DNA of 64,000 nucleotides from Lentimicrobium sp. L6 (GTDB lineage Bacteria; Bacteroidota; Bacteroidia; Bacteroidales; UBA12170). The notes below the pieces were generated by a model that was not told the DNA's origin, made no database searches, and saw only the letters and a program-made list of their open reading frames with translations. The translations under genes were made by a program, and so were the position numbers. The DNA lies in NCBI RefSeq assembly GCF_013166655.1, contig NZ_JABKCA010000002.1, forward strand, positions 62,001-126,000, given 5' to 3'. Positions 54,459-63,944 of the stretch are shown here, one piece after another (the first letter of the stretch is position 1; the number at the start of each line of letters is the position of its first letter).

Positions 54459-56066
54459 TTAATTTCCTACTTGAATTTCTTGTGCTTGCCAAGCGTATTC
54501 TCCGTTTTCATCTATTCCCTGAATCATAATCAGATATTTCCCTGAAAATAAAGGAGTCTGCAAATGAATATCCGAGAAATCTTTCAGATCTGTTTTCCAA
54601 TAAATGGTATTGGAGAAGGATTGTTGTGTTTGTAAGTTGGACATGTTAAAGGAGTAAAATAAGTAGTTTAAGTATTGACCCGACTCAGGAAATCTCATAT
54701 TGCCAAAATCTCCTTTTCGTGTTTTAATATGAATTACCCCACCATATATTTGGTTACCATGAACATATGCCTGATTGATAACTTCAATTTCTTTCACCAA
54801 CTTAGGATTCATGGCTAGGACTCTATCTGCCTCGTCCACTGGCACCCAATCCACCATCACTAGTGAAGGATAAATGTTTAATTCTGCTTGAGTTCCAATT
54901 AAATGTAAGCTCCTCTTACCTTTTTTCTTTTTAATAGTCACCCAACTTGGCAAGTCTGTAAAATATTGTGACATGCTATCCAATGGCACATAAAAATCAA
55001 AATCGATGGTTTTAAAAACAGAGCCATAAAAGGCTTTTTTCTTTCTGGTTTTATTTTTTACAATGGGTTTGCTTTCATAGATACTTGCTATTTGTTGTCG
55101 TTTAGCCATTTTTAGTAGGATTTCCTTTTCTGCTTTTTCAACTGTGAATTTTGGGGTATTCAAGTTTATTTTTTTAGTGCAGAAATCTTGATCGATTTGA
55201 ATTTCTACTTTTCCTTCTTCGCTAGAACCCGCAATAAGAAAAAGCTCCTTTTCATTAAAATCTTCTACCAATGCTACGTTAAAATGCCCATCGGCATCAC
55301 ATAAAACCGAGATAAAATCTTTTTCACCAAGAATATGAACATTTAATTGATGAAATGGCGAAACATGGCCATTCACGAGTATTTTTCCACTTAAGCTTAA
55401 TCCTCTTGTTTCAGCTTCGTATTTCATTTGATAATAATACTCAACTTTTGGTTTTGTTTTGTTAAGTTTGAAGGCTTGACTTCCTGCAGGAATCATGCTC
55501 ACACTTGGGTTTTTAAATTCAGCCACCGATTTATCTAAATGAATGACTAATGGATCACCGACTGTATATTTAGATTTACTAACCAAAAGGTCTGCATTGG
55601 GTTTTAATTTTGATATGGTTTCATGAACTATCAGCGAGTCTTTAATGTCCAAAACCTCCTTTTGGAAAGGGTTAATTACCTTTAAAAGATTGTAATGGTA
55701 ATCATAAGGACTTCCATTCCGCATCCATTTTGTATAAGTTCTTAGGAAATAATAACCGCTTAACACATCCTCAGGAATAATTAATTTTCCGGAATAAGAT
55801 TGATCGATAACTGGGAGTTTTGTTTGGTTTATCTTCTGATTTTCTGGGCTGATTAATTCCACATAAACAACTGTGCTTAATAACTCATCTTCATCTGAAA
55901 TACTGAGGATACCAGAGAAACAGATTTCTTCTCCAGATATATATATAGCTCTATCAGTCCAGGTTTCTGCTTTTTCGGCTGGCAATAAACCTTGTGCATT
56001 CACATTAGCGAGTAGTAGTCCTGAAATCACGACAAGGAGATATGTTATTTTGTTTTTCATCATCAT
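54459..56066 (-). CDS. MG2-like protein with TonB-plug-like C-terminus
   Basis: A 535-residue exported protein. The signal peptide (cleavage near VNAQGL) leads to a macroglobulin MG2-like domain (AIYISGEEICFSGIL, VLSGYYFLRTYTKWMRN). A further beta region follows, and near residue 430 a plug-like stretch (VKEIEVINQAYVHGNQIYGG, then VIHIKTRKGDFG) as in TonB-receptor plugs. There is no barrel. In other members of this broad family the plug is followed by a barrel or acts as a partner of one. The start overlaps the upstream stop (TAATG). It is the last gene of the receptor operon. Confidence 0.72.
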   Translation of the reverse strand: MMMKNKITYLLVVISGLLLANVNAQGLLPAEKAETWTDRAIYISGEEICFSGILSISDEDELLSTVVYVELISPENQKINQTKLPVIDQSYSGKLIIPEDVLSGYYFLRTYTKWMRNGSPYDYHYNLLKVINPFQKEVLDIKDSLIVHETISKLKPNADLLVSKSKYTVGDPLVIHLDKSVAEFKNPSVSMIPAGSQAFKLNKTKPKVEYYYQMKYEAETRGLSLSGKILVNGHVSPFHQLNVHILGEKDFISVLCDADGHFNVALVEDFNEKELFLIAGSSEEGKVEIQIDQDFCTKKINLNTPKFTVEKAEKEILLKMAKRQQIASIYESKPIVKNKTRKKKAFYGSVFKTIDFDFYVPLDSMSQYFTDLPSWVTIKKKKGKRSLHLIGTQAELNIYPSLVMVDWVPVDEADRVLAMNPKLVKEIEVINQAYVHGNQIYGGVIHIKTRKGDFGNMRFPESGQYLNYLFYSFNMSNLQTQQSFSNTIYWKTDLKDFSDIHLQTPLFSGKYLIMIQGIDENGEYAWQAQEIQVGN

Positions 56067-57265
56067 TAGTTTGGCCAAAATTCGGGTTTTTGTGTGACAC
56101 CACCACGCATGGTGCAAAAAATACATTCGTCATTTAATATAGTAGTGGAAGGAAATCCATCCTCAGATAGCAAATATGCGGGATAATCGCGGGGTGAAAT
56201 TTCAATAAATCCGAATCTTAATGGCTCTGGATAACAGCGATCTGAGTAGTTTAATTCGAATTCAGGTTTCGGTTCTACAAATATCCTTTTTTTGCTAATA
56301 TTACTGGCTTGAAAAAATCCTAAAACCTCAAAGTCAGGTGAACTTGTATTTCTTATATTTCCTTTTACAGCAAGTGGTTGTGTAGCGTAAAGGCCACCTT
56401 GTTCTTCGTTGTTTTGCCTGAGTTGATCCCAGTAAAAGTAGGCTGCTCTGCTTAGTGCCATTTGTTCTATAAGAAGGCTATATAGAATTCCTAATTTGGG
56501 TCTTGTATTTTCAATATAATGAAGAGGGAATTTATTGATACTGTTAGAACTAAAGCTTTCGGTGCTTAAGGTGAAAATCTCATCTACCAAATCTGTTCTA
56601 TAACAAATCATTTCCGAAGAATCTGGAGGGCTTACTTGCTGAATTTCTCCATTATAATAAAACTCAAGAGGATAAACAGAGTGATATTCATAGGTTTCTG
56701 TGAGTTTCCAGCGGTAGTATCTGCTATCAGAATTTTCGCCTGTCATATTGGTGTAAAACTGGACTCCCATTAACCAGCCTTCTGGGTAATCAATATGGTG
56801 TTGTTCCACTTCATAATATACTTCCCCAATAGCTGGACCTTTTGGAATATAGTCGTAGTCGGACTCCAAGACTATACCACCTACGATAGTTACTTTTATT
56901 TTATAACCCCTTCCAATGACCAATTCATCGCTTGTCATCCAGACTTTGTAAGTCCCATCCCCAGTGTTAATTAAATCGAAAATATTGTTTTCATCGTCAA
57001 TGATTTTTACTTCACAAAAATCGACAGGAATAAAATGAGGCTCCTTAACTGAAGAGGTGATACTAACATTTACCTCTTGCCAACCTTCCTGGTTACTCAC
57101 CATCCCTTGGACTACATATTTTTCTATTGAGGACGCTTTTAATGCTGGATTATAAGGCTTTATGCAGGTCCATAAACCCAATAGAATAATTAATGAAAGG
57201 ATAATGTTCATCATTTTTCGGGATGAAAATAAAAGAGTAATATGTTTCATTAATTTCAATTTCAT
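56066..57265 (-). CDS. DUF4249 lipoprotein, paralogue 2
   Basis: A 399-residue lipoprotein of the DUF4249 type. The lipobox is LWTC. YVVQGMVSNQEGWQEVNVSI, CEVKIIDDENNIFDL and DGTYKVWMTSDELVIGRGY follow the family. The C-terminal part has paired cysteines in ECIFCTMRGG. The first ATG (57265) overlaps the upstream stop by four bases; a later ATG at 57214 would give a shorter, more usual signal peptide. It is close to 57262..58410 over its full length, so the two arose by tandem duplication. Confidence 0.85.
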   Translation of the reverse strand: MKLKLMKHITLLFSSRKMMNIILSLIILLGLWTCIKPYNPALKASSIEKYVVQGMVSNQEGWQEVNVSITSSVKEPHFIPVDFCEVKIIDDENNIFDLINTGDGTYKVWMTSDELVIGRGYKIKVTIVGGIVLESDYDYIPKGPAIGEVYYEVEQHHIDYPEGWLMGVQFYTNMTGENSDSRYYRWKLTETYEYHSVYPLEFYYNGEIQQVSPPDSSEMICYRTDLVDEIFTLSTESFSSNSINKFPLHYIENTRPKLGILYSLLIEQMALSRAAYFYWDQLRQNNEEQGGLYATQPLAVKGNIRNTSSPDFEVLGFFQASNISKKRIFVEPKPEFELNYSDRCYPEPLRFGFIEISPRDYPAYLLSEDGFPSTTILNDECIFCTMRGGVTQKPEFWPN

Positions 57266-58410
57266 GGCCAGAAAATTGGTTTTTCAGTTTTACCACCTCG
57301 TAGAGTGCAATCTACGCATTCATCATTCATTAATACTGGAATCCAAACCCCTCTATCTTCCATTAGCCAAGCAGGATACATATTAGGTGTTATTTCGATC
57401 AATCCTTTTCTCATCAAGGCAGGAGAGCATTTATTAGAATAATCCAGTTCTAAATCGTTTAAAGGTTCAGTAAATATTCTTTTACTGGTTTCGGAACTAG
57501 CTTGGAAAAATCCTAATACTTCCAAGTGAGGATTTGTTGTATTTACGATATTCCCTTTAATAGCTAGGGGTTGAGAAGCATAGAGACCTTCTCCAATGGT
57601 ATTGTTGATTCTCAATTGGTCCCAGTATTGATAGGCAGCCTCACTCAACGCAATTTGTTTAAGCATAAAACTATAAAGAACCGATAATCGTTCTGAGGTA
57701 TTACTTACATAGTGTAATGGGAGGTTGGAATATTCATTCTCGCTTAAACTTTGGGTAGAAAGTGTAAATATTTCATCAACAACTCTAGTGGTCCAGCAAT
57801 AAAATTCGGAATAATCTGGTGGAAAGATATGGTTGACCACCCCATCATAGTAAAACTCTTTGGGGTAAGCAGAGTGAAACTCCCAAGTCTCGGTGATTTG
57901 CCATCTATAAAATCGGCTTTGTTGGCTGCTTGCTTTTAAATGGGTATAATATTGAATTCCTTTTATCCATTCATCGGGTTCGCTAGTGGGCAAGTCTTTT
58001 AATTGGAAAAACACACCCTCTATTTCTGGTCCAGAAGGCATCTGGTCAAATGATGATTCCAAAATATCCTCATTGGGTAAAACAATTCTAGTTTTATAAG
58101 CTCTACCCACAACCAAGTATTCTTGACTCATCCAAACTCTATATTTGCCCTTTTCATATTCTTCCATGTCAAATTTTTGGTTTTCATCATCAATAATTTC
58201 TACTTGGCAACCTCCAACAGGAATATAAGCGGGTTGTGTTAATGCTGATGAAATGGAGATATCTATTTCTTGCCACCCTTCTTGGTTGTTCACCGTACCT
58301 TGTACCACATATTTTTGTAAGGCATTATCCTTGAAATTGGGATCGTATTTTTTGATACATGAGGTCAAAATTATGAACAAGATTAGATATATAAGTTGAT
58401 TAATCCGCAT
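57262..58410 (-). CDS. DUF4249 lipoprotein, paralogue 1
   Basis: A 382-residue lipoprotein; lipobox ILTSC after MRINQLIYLILF. YVVQGTVNNQEGWQEIDISI and CQVEIIDDENQKFDM closely parallel the downstream paralogue. The C-terminal ECVDCTLRGG carries the same cysteine pair. The ATG at 58410 lies within the end of the receptor gene (11-base overlap). It is probably the surface partner of that receptor. Confidence 0.87.
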   Translation of the reverse strand: MRINQLIYLILFIILTSCIKKYDPNFKDNALQKYVVQGTVNNQEGWQEIDISISSALTQPAYIPVGGCQVEIIDDENQKFDMEEYEKGKYRVWMSQEYLVVGRAYKTRIVLPNEDILESSFDQMPSGPEIEGVFFQLKDLPTSEPDEWIKGIQYYTHLKASSQQSRFYRWQITETWEFHSAYPKEFYYDGVVNHIFPPDYSEFYCWTTRVVDEIFTLSTQSLSENEYSNLPLHYVSNTSERLSVLYSFMLKQIALSEAAYQYWDQLRINNTIGEGLYASQPLAIKGNIVNTTNPHLEVLGFFQASSETSKRIFTEPLNDLELDYSNKCSPALMRKGLIEITPNMYPAWLMEDRGVWIPVLMNDECVDCTLRGGKTEKPIFWP

Positions 58411-61159
58411 CGAAGTTCCCCAATTTAAATATCCAAGTTGCAGTAAAGATAGGTACGCCAATCACAGCATATTGATAGCTTGAGATTCTGCCCTGTTCTT
58501 TGGTGAAATATACAGAATAGGGATTTTCTCTGGAGGTAAGATTATAAACACTGAAGATAAATGAGCTGTGAAGTAGCTTTTTCTTTCTTAAGTTTCCTTC
58601 TACAGTTAAAGAGATGTCGGTCCGAAAGTAATCTGGAATTCTATATTCGTTTCGTTTGGAATAGTCGAGATAGGGTTGGCCTTCTATATAATAATAACTA
58701 GTTGGGAAAGTAGCAGGCTTACCAGTTTGATAGGTTAAGGAAGTACTAAATATTACTCGTTTACTAATTCGGTAATTGATAATGGCATTAAAAACATGAG
58801 GAATATCAAAATTACTAGGGTAAGGGTCGCCTTGATTAATTTGGTTCCACTTTTCCCCGCCATCTACTTGTATCATGGAACGCGAATAGGTATATGCCAA
58901 CCATCCTCCAAGTTTCTTGCCTGTTCTTTTCACTAATAACTCGATTCCATAACTGGTTTGGTCACCTTGTAAAACAGTAGTTTCAACCAAAGGGCTACTT
59001 AGGAAATCGGCTCCATCTTTAAATTCGGTATAGTTTTTAGTGCTTTTATAATACACTTCGGCACTGGCTTCCCATCCTCCTTTAGGAAAGTTTCTAAAAA
59101 CGCCAAGGGAAACTTGATAGGAGCGACTGGGTTGTAAATGATAATCAGCCAACTTCCACTGAGAATTTGGAGCTACCGTAATGGTATTATTTAGCATAAA
59201 AATATTCTGATGCATTTGGTTGAAGCCTAGCTTGATGCTTCCAAACTCATCGGTTTGATAGTTTAAAGAAGCTCTGAATTCTGGGAAATAATACCATTTG
59301 ATGGCCTTACCACTATCGAAAGTTAATGAATCCGAAATATTTCTCTCATCTCTTGGTCCATTTTCAAAATAGGTATATACTTTTTTAGGACCAAAAGCAC
59401 TGTATGCGGAAAACCTGAATCCAGCATTGAGTTCCAATAAAGGAGTGATTTGGTATTTATCTGATAAATATAAAGCAGTTTCAAGGCCTTGCTCATTACC
59501 CAAATGGATAGGTGATTGTAATGATTGATTACCTGATGGTAATACATCACCTCTTTCCAACCCATACCAAACTCCATTTATTCCAAAATCAAGACTGTTT
59601 TTCTCGGTAAATATTTGATGGAAATCGGCTTTTATATCATATTGCCCCACTTTGAATTCATGCTCATAAGCAGCGCTTTCTAGCTGATTGTCGATGGTTT
59701 TAAATTGATATTCAGCTCCACTAAGAGAGAAGTCTCCTCTAAGACTAGAATTAAACTGATGACCAAAATTGGCCGATAATCCTTTGTTGGAATACCAATA
59801 AGTGTTGATATCGTGAAGCTTAAAATAGTCTTGACTGATATAGCCAAATACATTGATTTGTGTTTTGGGTAAATCGTAGTTAAAGGAAGCGGTTATATCA
59901 TAAAATGAAGCTTTGCTATTTCTGATGGTATAGTCCTTTACCTGTTTCAAAATCCAATCGGAATATGAAGAACGGCCACTAATGAGGAATGAGGCCGTAT
60001 CTTTCTTGATAGGGCCTTCTATGGTTAAATTACCTGCGATAGGACTGATACCGCCATGAGCAGTATACCTTTTTTTATTTCCGGATCGCGCATTGATATC
60101 AAATATGGAAGAGATTTTTCCTCCATATTGAGCGGGAATATAACCCTTGTAAATGCTGAAATCTTTAATCACATCGGCATTAAATGCTGGGAAGAATCCA
60201 AACATGTGAGATGTATTATAAACAGGGATATTATTATAATAAAAGGCATTTTGATCGAAACTTCCTCCTCTTACATTCAGTCCTGCTGCACCTTCTCCTA
60301 CACTTACAATTCCGGGTAACATTTCTGATACCTTTATGATATCGCTTTCACCCATCATCATGGGAAGTTCTTTGATGTTTTTAACGCTTACTTTTTCCAA
60401 TCCAGGGTCCTTATCACGAATACTCATTTGCCTATCTCCATAAATCACCACCTCTTTCATGTCGTAATTAGCTTTTTGCATAGGTAGTTGAAAGCTTCCA
60501 TCGGATATGACTTGTATCTGGCAATTGATTTTCTCCATTCCTAAGCACTCTATTCTAGCATTATACTTACCAGATGGTAATTGCATCTCAAAAAAACCTA
60601 GAGCATCTGTAATCCCACCTTTTTTTAGTTCTTCAAAATAAATGGTTGCTCCTTCTACTCCTTTATCGGTTTGGGCATCCCTTACTCGTCCACTCATTTT
60701 TACTTTTCTACCCACTATAGGATATTTTGATGTGCCAACTGTGATTTTAATATTATCAGCTTTTCTACCTTTCATAAAGGCGGATGTTGGTTTTTGAACC
60801 TCCTCGCTTATGTTTTCCTTGGGAGGAGGATTATAATCAGGAAGTTGGCTTAGCAATTCTTGTTGAGGAAGTATAACTATAAATGACTCATAAATAGATG
60901 CTTTATATTCGGTAGAATTTAAAATACTTTCGAAAGCATCTAAAACAGATATCTGAGAATTTGTGATGTTTACTTTGATATTTTTAGTCCATTCTTCTTG
61001 ATATAAAACCTTATAATGGCTTTGTTGCTCTACTTCTTCAATAAAATTAGGGAATGAGGAGTCTGTCAATTTGATATTCAGCAGTACTTTTTCATTATTT
61101 TGGGCGATGATTGGGAGAAAATAAGCCCACAGTCCGATGAGTATAATGAGCTTTTTCAT
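58400..61159 (-). CDS. TonB-dependent receptor with STN domain
   Basis: A 919-residue outer-membrane receptor. After the signal peptide (1-19) comes an STN domain (about 24-100; IKVNITNSQISVLDAFESIL), a linker, a CarboxypepD_reg domain (about 150-235), a plug (about 245-345; GAAGLNVRGGSFDQNAFYYN) and the barrel. STN domains usually signal through a FecR-type anti-sigma factor, but no FecI or FecR gene lies in the window. Plug and barrel are similar in layout to the receptor at 44326. The start overlaps the upstream stop by four bases. Confidence 0.9.
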   Translation of the reverse strand: MKKLIILIGLWAYFLPIIAQNNEKVLLNIKLTDSSFPNFIEEVEQQSHYKVLYQEEWTKNIKVNITNSQISVLDAFESILNSTEYKASIYESFIVILPQQELLSQLPDYNPPPKENISEEVQKPTSAFMKGRKADNIKITVGTSKYPIVGRKVKMSGRVRDAQTDKGVEGATIYFEELKKGGITDALGFFEMQLPSGKYNARIECLGMEKINCQIQVISDGSFQLPMQKANYDMKEVVIYGDRQMSIRDKDPGLEKVSVKNIKELPMMMGESDIIKVSEMLPGIVSVGEGAAGLNVRGGSFDQNAFYYNNIPVYNTSHMFGFFPAFNADVIKDFSIYKGYIPAQYGGKISSIFDINARSGNKKRYTAHGGISPIAGNLTIEGPIKKDTASFLISGRSSYSDWILKQVKDYTIRNSKASFYDITASFNYDLPKTQINVFGYISQDYFKLHDINTYWYSNKGLSANFGHQFNSSLRGDFSLSGAEYQFKTIDNQLESAAYEHEFKVGQYDIKADFHQIFTEKNSLDFGINGVWYGLERGDVLPSGNQSLQSPIHLGNEQGLETALYLSDKYQITPLLELNAGFRFSAYSAFGPKKVYTYFENGPRDERNISDSLTFDSGKAIKWYYFPEFRASLNYQTDEFGSIKLGFNQMHQNIFMLNNTITVAPNSQWKLADYHLQPSRSYQVSLGVFRNFPKGGWEASAEVYYKSTKNYTEFKDGADFLSSPLVETTVLQGDQTSYGIELLVKRTGKKLGGWLAYTYSRSMIQVDGGEKWNQINQGDPYPSNFDIPHVFNAIINYRISKRVIFSTSLTYQTGKPATFPTSYYYIEGQPYLDYSKRNEYRIPDYFRTDISLTVEGNLRKKKLLHSSFIFSVYNLTSRENPYSVYFTKEQGRISSYQYAVIGVPIFTATWIFKLGNFDAD

Positions 61160-61848
61160 AATTGGTCCAAATATTGAGTGACTAAATACAATTCAGAATC
61201 TGTGGCTTTATGGATTTTAATTCTATTGGCCTTTAACCATCGTTTAAATTTCTTTTGATGGATGTCTTTAATATTTTTTATAAGTGATTTATTCTTCACA
61301 ATTTGTGAAATATCTCCTTGACAAATGAGAACTATTTCTTTTTTTGCATCGGTAAATTGGTAGTCATATACACTGGCCGTGGAGGTGGTTTCTAATTTTT
61401 TAAACCAATAAATCTGGAATTGATGATTTCCGTTTCCGATAATTTGATAGATCTTATAGCTTGCACTATCGATTTTACTGATTATAAAATGCTTATGTTC
61501 AAGACTGAATTCACTAAGGTGTTCCAGGGGAACCTCAATGAGTTTGATAGCTTTGTTTTGGTCTTGAAACTCTAATAATACCTTTTGTTTGTAAATGTCT
61601 AAGTTTAATTTATGGTTTCTAAATAATTGATTTTGAATCCTTATGTCTCCTGTAGTCATGGTTTTGCCGACTAGAAACTGATGATTATTTACTTGGTTGT
61701 TATAGAAATCGGAATACACTTTACCATTAAACAAAATAGGGGATAAACCATAAACCACATCTCTTTGGGTTTTTAAATTTTGGGCGGCCAAAAAATGAAT
61801 TCCCAAAAATAGAAGTACAGCAATATTAATTAGTCTTAATACTTTCAT
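61156..61848 (-). CDS. Exported protein heading the receptor operon, unknown
   Basis: A 230-residue protein with a signal peptide (cleavage near FLAAQN, residue 23). The core has LFNGKVYSDFY, FLVGKTMTTGDIRIQNQLF and a mainly beta pattern; the C-terminus is helical and basic (QKKFKRWLKANRIKIHK). I do not recognise the family. As first gene of the operon, with a four-base overlap to the receptor, it probably works with it in the envelope. Confidence 0.65.
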   Translation of the reverse strand: MKVLRLINIAVLLFLGIHFLAAQNLKTQRDVVYGLSPILFNGKVYSDFYNNQVNNHQFLVGKTMTTGDIRIQNQLFRNHKLNLDIYKQKVLLEFQDQNKAIKLIEVPLEHLSEFSLEHKHFIISKIDSASYKIYQIIGNGNHQFQIYWFKKLETTSTASVYDYQFTDAKKEIVLICQGDISQIVKNKSLIKNIKDIHQKKFKRWLKANRIKIHKATDSELYLVTQYLDQL

Positions 61849-61882
61849 TAGGCTGATTTTTATTGGTTTGGGTTTGTTCCCT

Positions 61883-61890
61883 CAAAAGTA
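61883..61890 (-). promoter_or_regulatory. -7 box of the five-gene receptor operon
   Basis: TACTTTTG on the minus strand, 34 bases before the ATG at 61848. Confidence 0.45.
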
Positions 61891-62450
61891 AGTAATAATT
61901 TAATACATTCTTTATCCTGCCCTTTTTTACACGGCTTTTAGCTTAATTTATAATAATATATGCTGGTGTCTTATGTCCTGATGTTTCTTAAGTTGGATTT
62001 GTCTGCTTTTAAGAAATAATATTGGAAGGATACATGTTTGTTCTTTTCTGGAAATAATTTTATTTATTTCGACTCACGCCAAGTCTAAGTTCTGAATAAT
62101 TTTTATAACTGGAATATGGGTATATATTGATACAGCCAATGATGATTGTGAGCCATTTAAATTGGAGGTCATACAAATGAGGTTATGTTTTGGTTTTTAA
62201 AGGATACTCCATTCTGTTTCTGGGAGAATAAATAAATTCAAATCTGAAAATATCGCAAGTATCAGAAAACCAATACTAAATGATTTGTCTAATACTAAAG
62301 TATGAATAAAAAAAAAGAAGGATTTTATTCAGTTTCATACTTTGTGATGAGTGATTTCTCAAATTTCTCCCTTTCATTTGCATCAACAATTCGAAACAAT
62401 GAAATTAAAGTCGATATCAATTTTAAATATTTTATCAAAAATTAAAAATC
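61891..62450. other. Intergenic region between divergent units
   Basis: About 560 bases separate the receptor operon from the lipoprotein gene. It is AT-rich. No gene, strong hairpin or repeat copy was seen. Confidence 0.4.
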
Positions 62451-62942
62451 ATGAAAAACATTAAACTCTTATTTATCCTATTTATTGGATTAAGCATTAT
62501 TAGTACTTCTTGTAAAAAAACAGAAGAAGAGACAGCAGAAGAAATCATCGACCAAATTTTAGACATTCATGGCAGTATTAATCTAGATGTAGATGGAACT
62601 ACTTTTGATAGACTTTTTTCTAGTGTTACCTATTCAGAATCTGACAAAATGGTTGTTTTTTGGGCATATGATAATGATTCGGAAGACAGTTTTATCATAA
62701 CTTTTGGAGAAGTTCCTGCGGTAGGTGTTACCGGAACAATAGATTATGAAGCTGAAGATGGCCTTGCCTTATTGATTACAGGTAGTTTTATGGATGGAGC
62801 AGGTTATTACGCTCAAAGTGGAACTATTAAGAGAAACTCTACAAATGAATATGAAATAGATGTTGTAGTAGCTGAATATACTGGTACTGGTTCTAGTTAT
62901 ACAATTTCAGGAACAGTTGTAGTTGGAAAAACCAATCCTTAA
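62451..62942 (+). CDS. Small lipoprotein, unknown
   Basis: A 163-residue lipoprotein; lipobox ISTSC (Cys21). The mature part has an acidic linker (TEEETAEEIIDQ) and then a beta-rich domain with HGSINLDVDGTTF, IITFGEVPAVGVTGTI and YTISGTVVVG, resembling small lipoproteins of unknown function in this phylum. No operon partner is certain. Confidence 0.72.
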   Translation: MKNIKLLFILFIGLSIISTSCKKTEEETAEEIIDQILDIHGSINLDVDGTTFDRLFSSVTYSESDKMVVFWAYDNDSEDSFIITFGEVPAVGVTGTIDYEAEDGLALLITGSFMDGAGYYAQSGTIKRNSTNEYEIDVVVAEYTGTGSSYTISGTVVVGKTNP

Positions 62943-62986
62943 GAAATAATCAATTATTCGTTTTAACGCATATAATCATATAATAA

Positions 62987-63934
62987 TTGAAATCCCCCTT
63001 AAATACACATATTGAGTCGAATGTGACTAACACATTGGCTTCAGACCAAGCCCGTATTCTGAAAGGAATACTGGGTTTGGTTATTCTTGTTTTCTTTCTA
63101 CTCATTGCTTTAGTTGTGGCACTAGACAATAGCAAGCAATTATTAATTGCAGTAGTTCTGCTTTCATTGTCGCTGAGTATCTCTATTAGCCTCCTCGTGT
63201 ATTTGTCTATTGACTTAAATCAACTTCATCAGAAGAAGTATTACTTTGATTTGATTCTAAAAAATCAACCTCTATTAAAGTATATTGGGAATCAGTATGT
63301 TTCAGTTTATGCTTTCTCTGATAGTTTATTATATGATGAGGTAGATTTTTTTTATAAGGGTAGCGATTTACTCAAATCAGAAAACTGGGAAGTTTCTAAC
63401 TTGAAAGTGAAATGTAGAACAAGAAATACCAATAAAGAAAATAAAGTTTTCAAAGGGTGTTTTTTTAGTTTTAAAAAATCTTTAGCTATCCAAGAACCTA
63501 TTATCATAAAGCCAAAAATTATTGGCCCTGATGTTACTATTCCAAAGGTTCTGAATCATTTGATGAATCCATATTTCAACCCAAATGCAGATCAAATAGT
63601 AACAGGATATTCTGATTTCGATCAATTATTCGATATCTACACTTTAAATGCAAAAGAAACAACTTCGTTCCTATCAGAAGGTAAGATGAAGGATATATTA
63701 AGTTTTTACAATAATTTGAAACAAATTGTTGAAAAGCAAAGTTCAAAAAATAAAAACCGTATTTTTAAGCCAAAATTTGATAAACCTCTAAATGCCTTAG
63801 AATTATCGTTTCATAAAGATGGAATCTACTTGGCCATTAGAGAGCAAAAGATTTTTTCCTTATTGAAGGAAAGCATGAACACAAAACACCAAAACATTAT
63901 ATTAGATCTAATCAAATATCTTGACAAAATTTAA
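62987..63934 (+). CDS. DUF3137-like membrane protein
   Basis: A 315-residue protein with two hydrophobic segments (about 26-48 and 53-75) and a cytoplasmic C-terminal domain. Its pattern (FKGCFFSFKKS, PYFNPNADQIVTGYSDFDQL, ALELSFHKDGIYLAI) fits DUF3137. There is no ATG before residue 230; the likely start is TTG at 62987 or GTG at about 63023. Function unknown. Confidence 0.65.
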   Translation: MKSPLNTHIESNVTNTLASDQARILKGILGLVILVFFLLIALVVALDNSKQLLIAVVLLSLSLSISISLLVYLSIDLNQLHQKKYYFDLILKNQPLLKYIGNQYVSVYAFSDSLLYDEVDFFYKGSDLLKSENWEVSNLKVKCRTRNTNKENKVFKGCFFSFKKSLAIQEPIIIKPKIIGPDVTIPKVLNHLMNPYFNPNADQIVTGYSDFDQLFDIYTLNAKETTSFLSEGKMKDILSFYNNLKQIVEKQSSKNKNRIFKPKFDKPLNALELSFHKDGIYLAIREQKIFSLLKESMNTKHQNIILDLIKYLDKI

Positions 63935-63944
63935 ACAAATAAAA

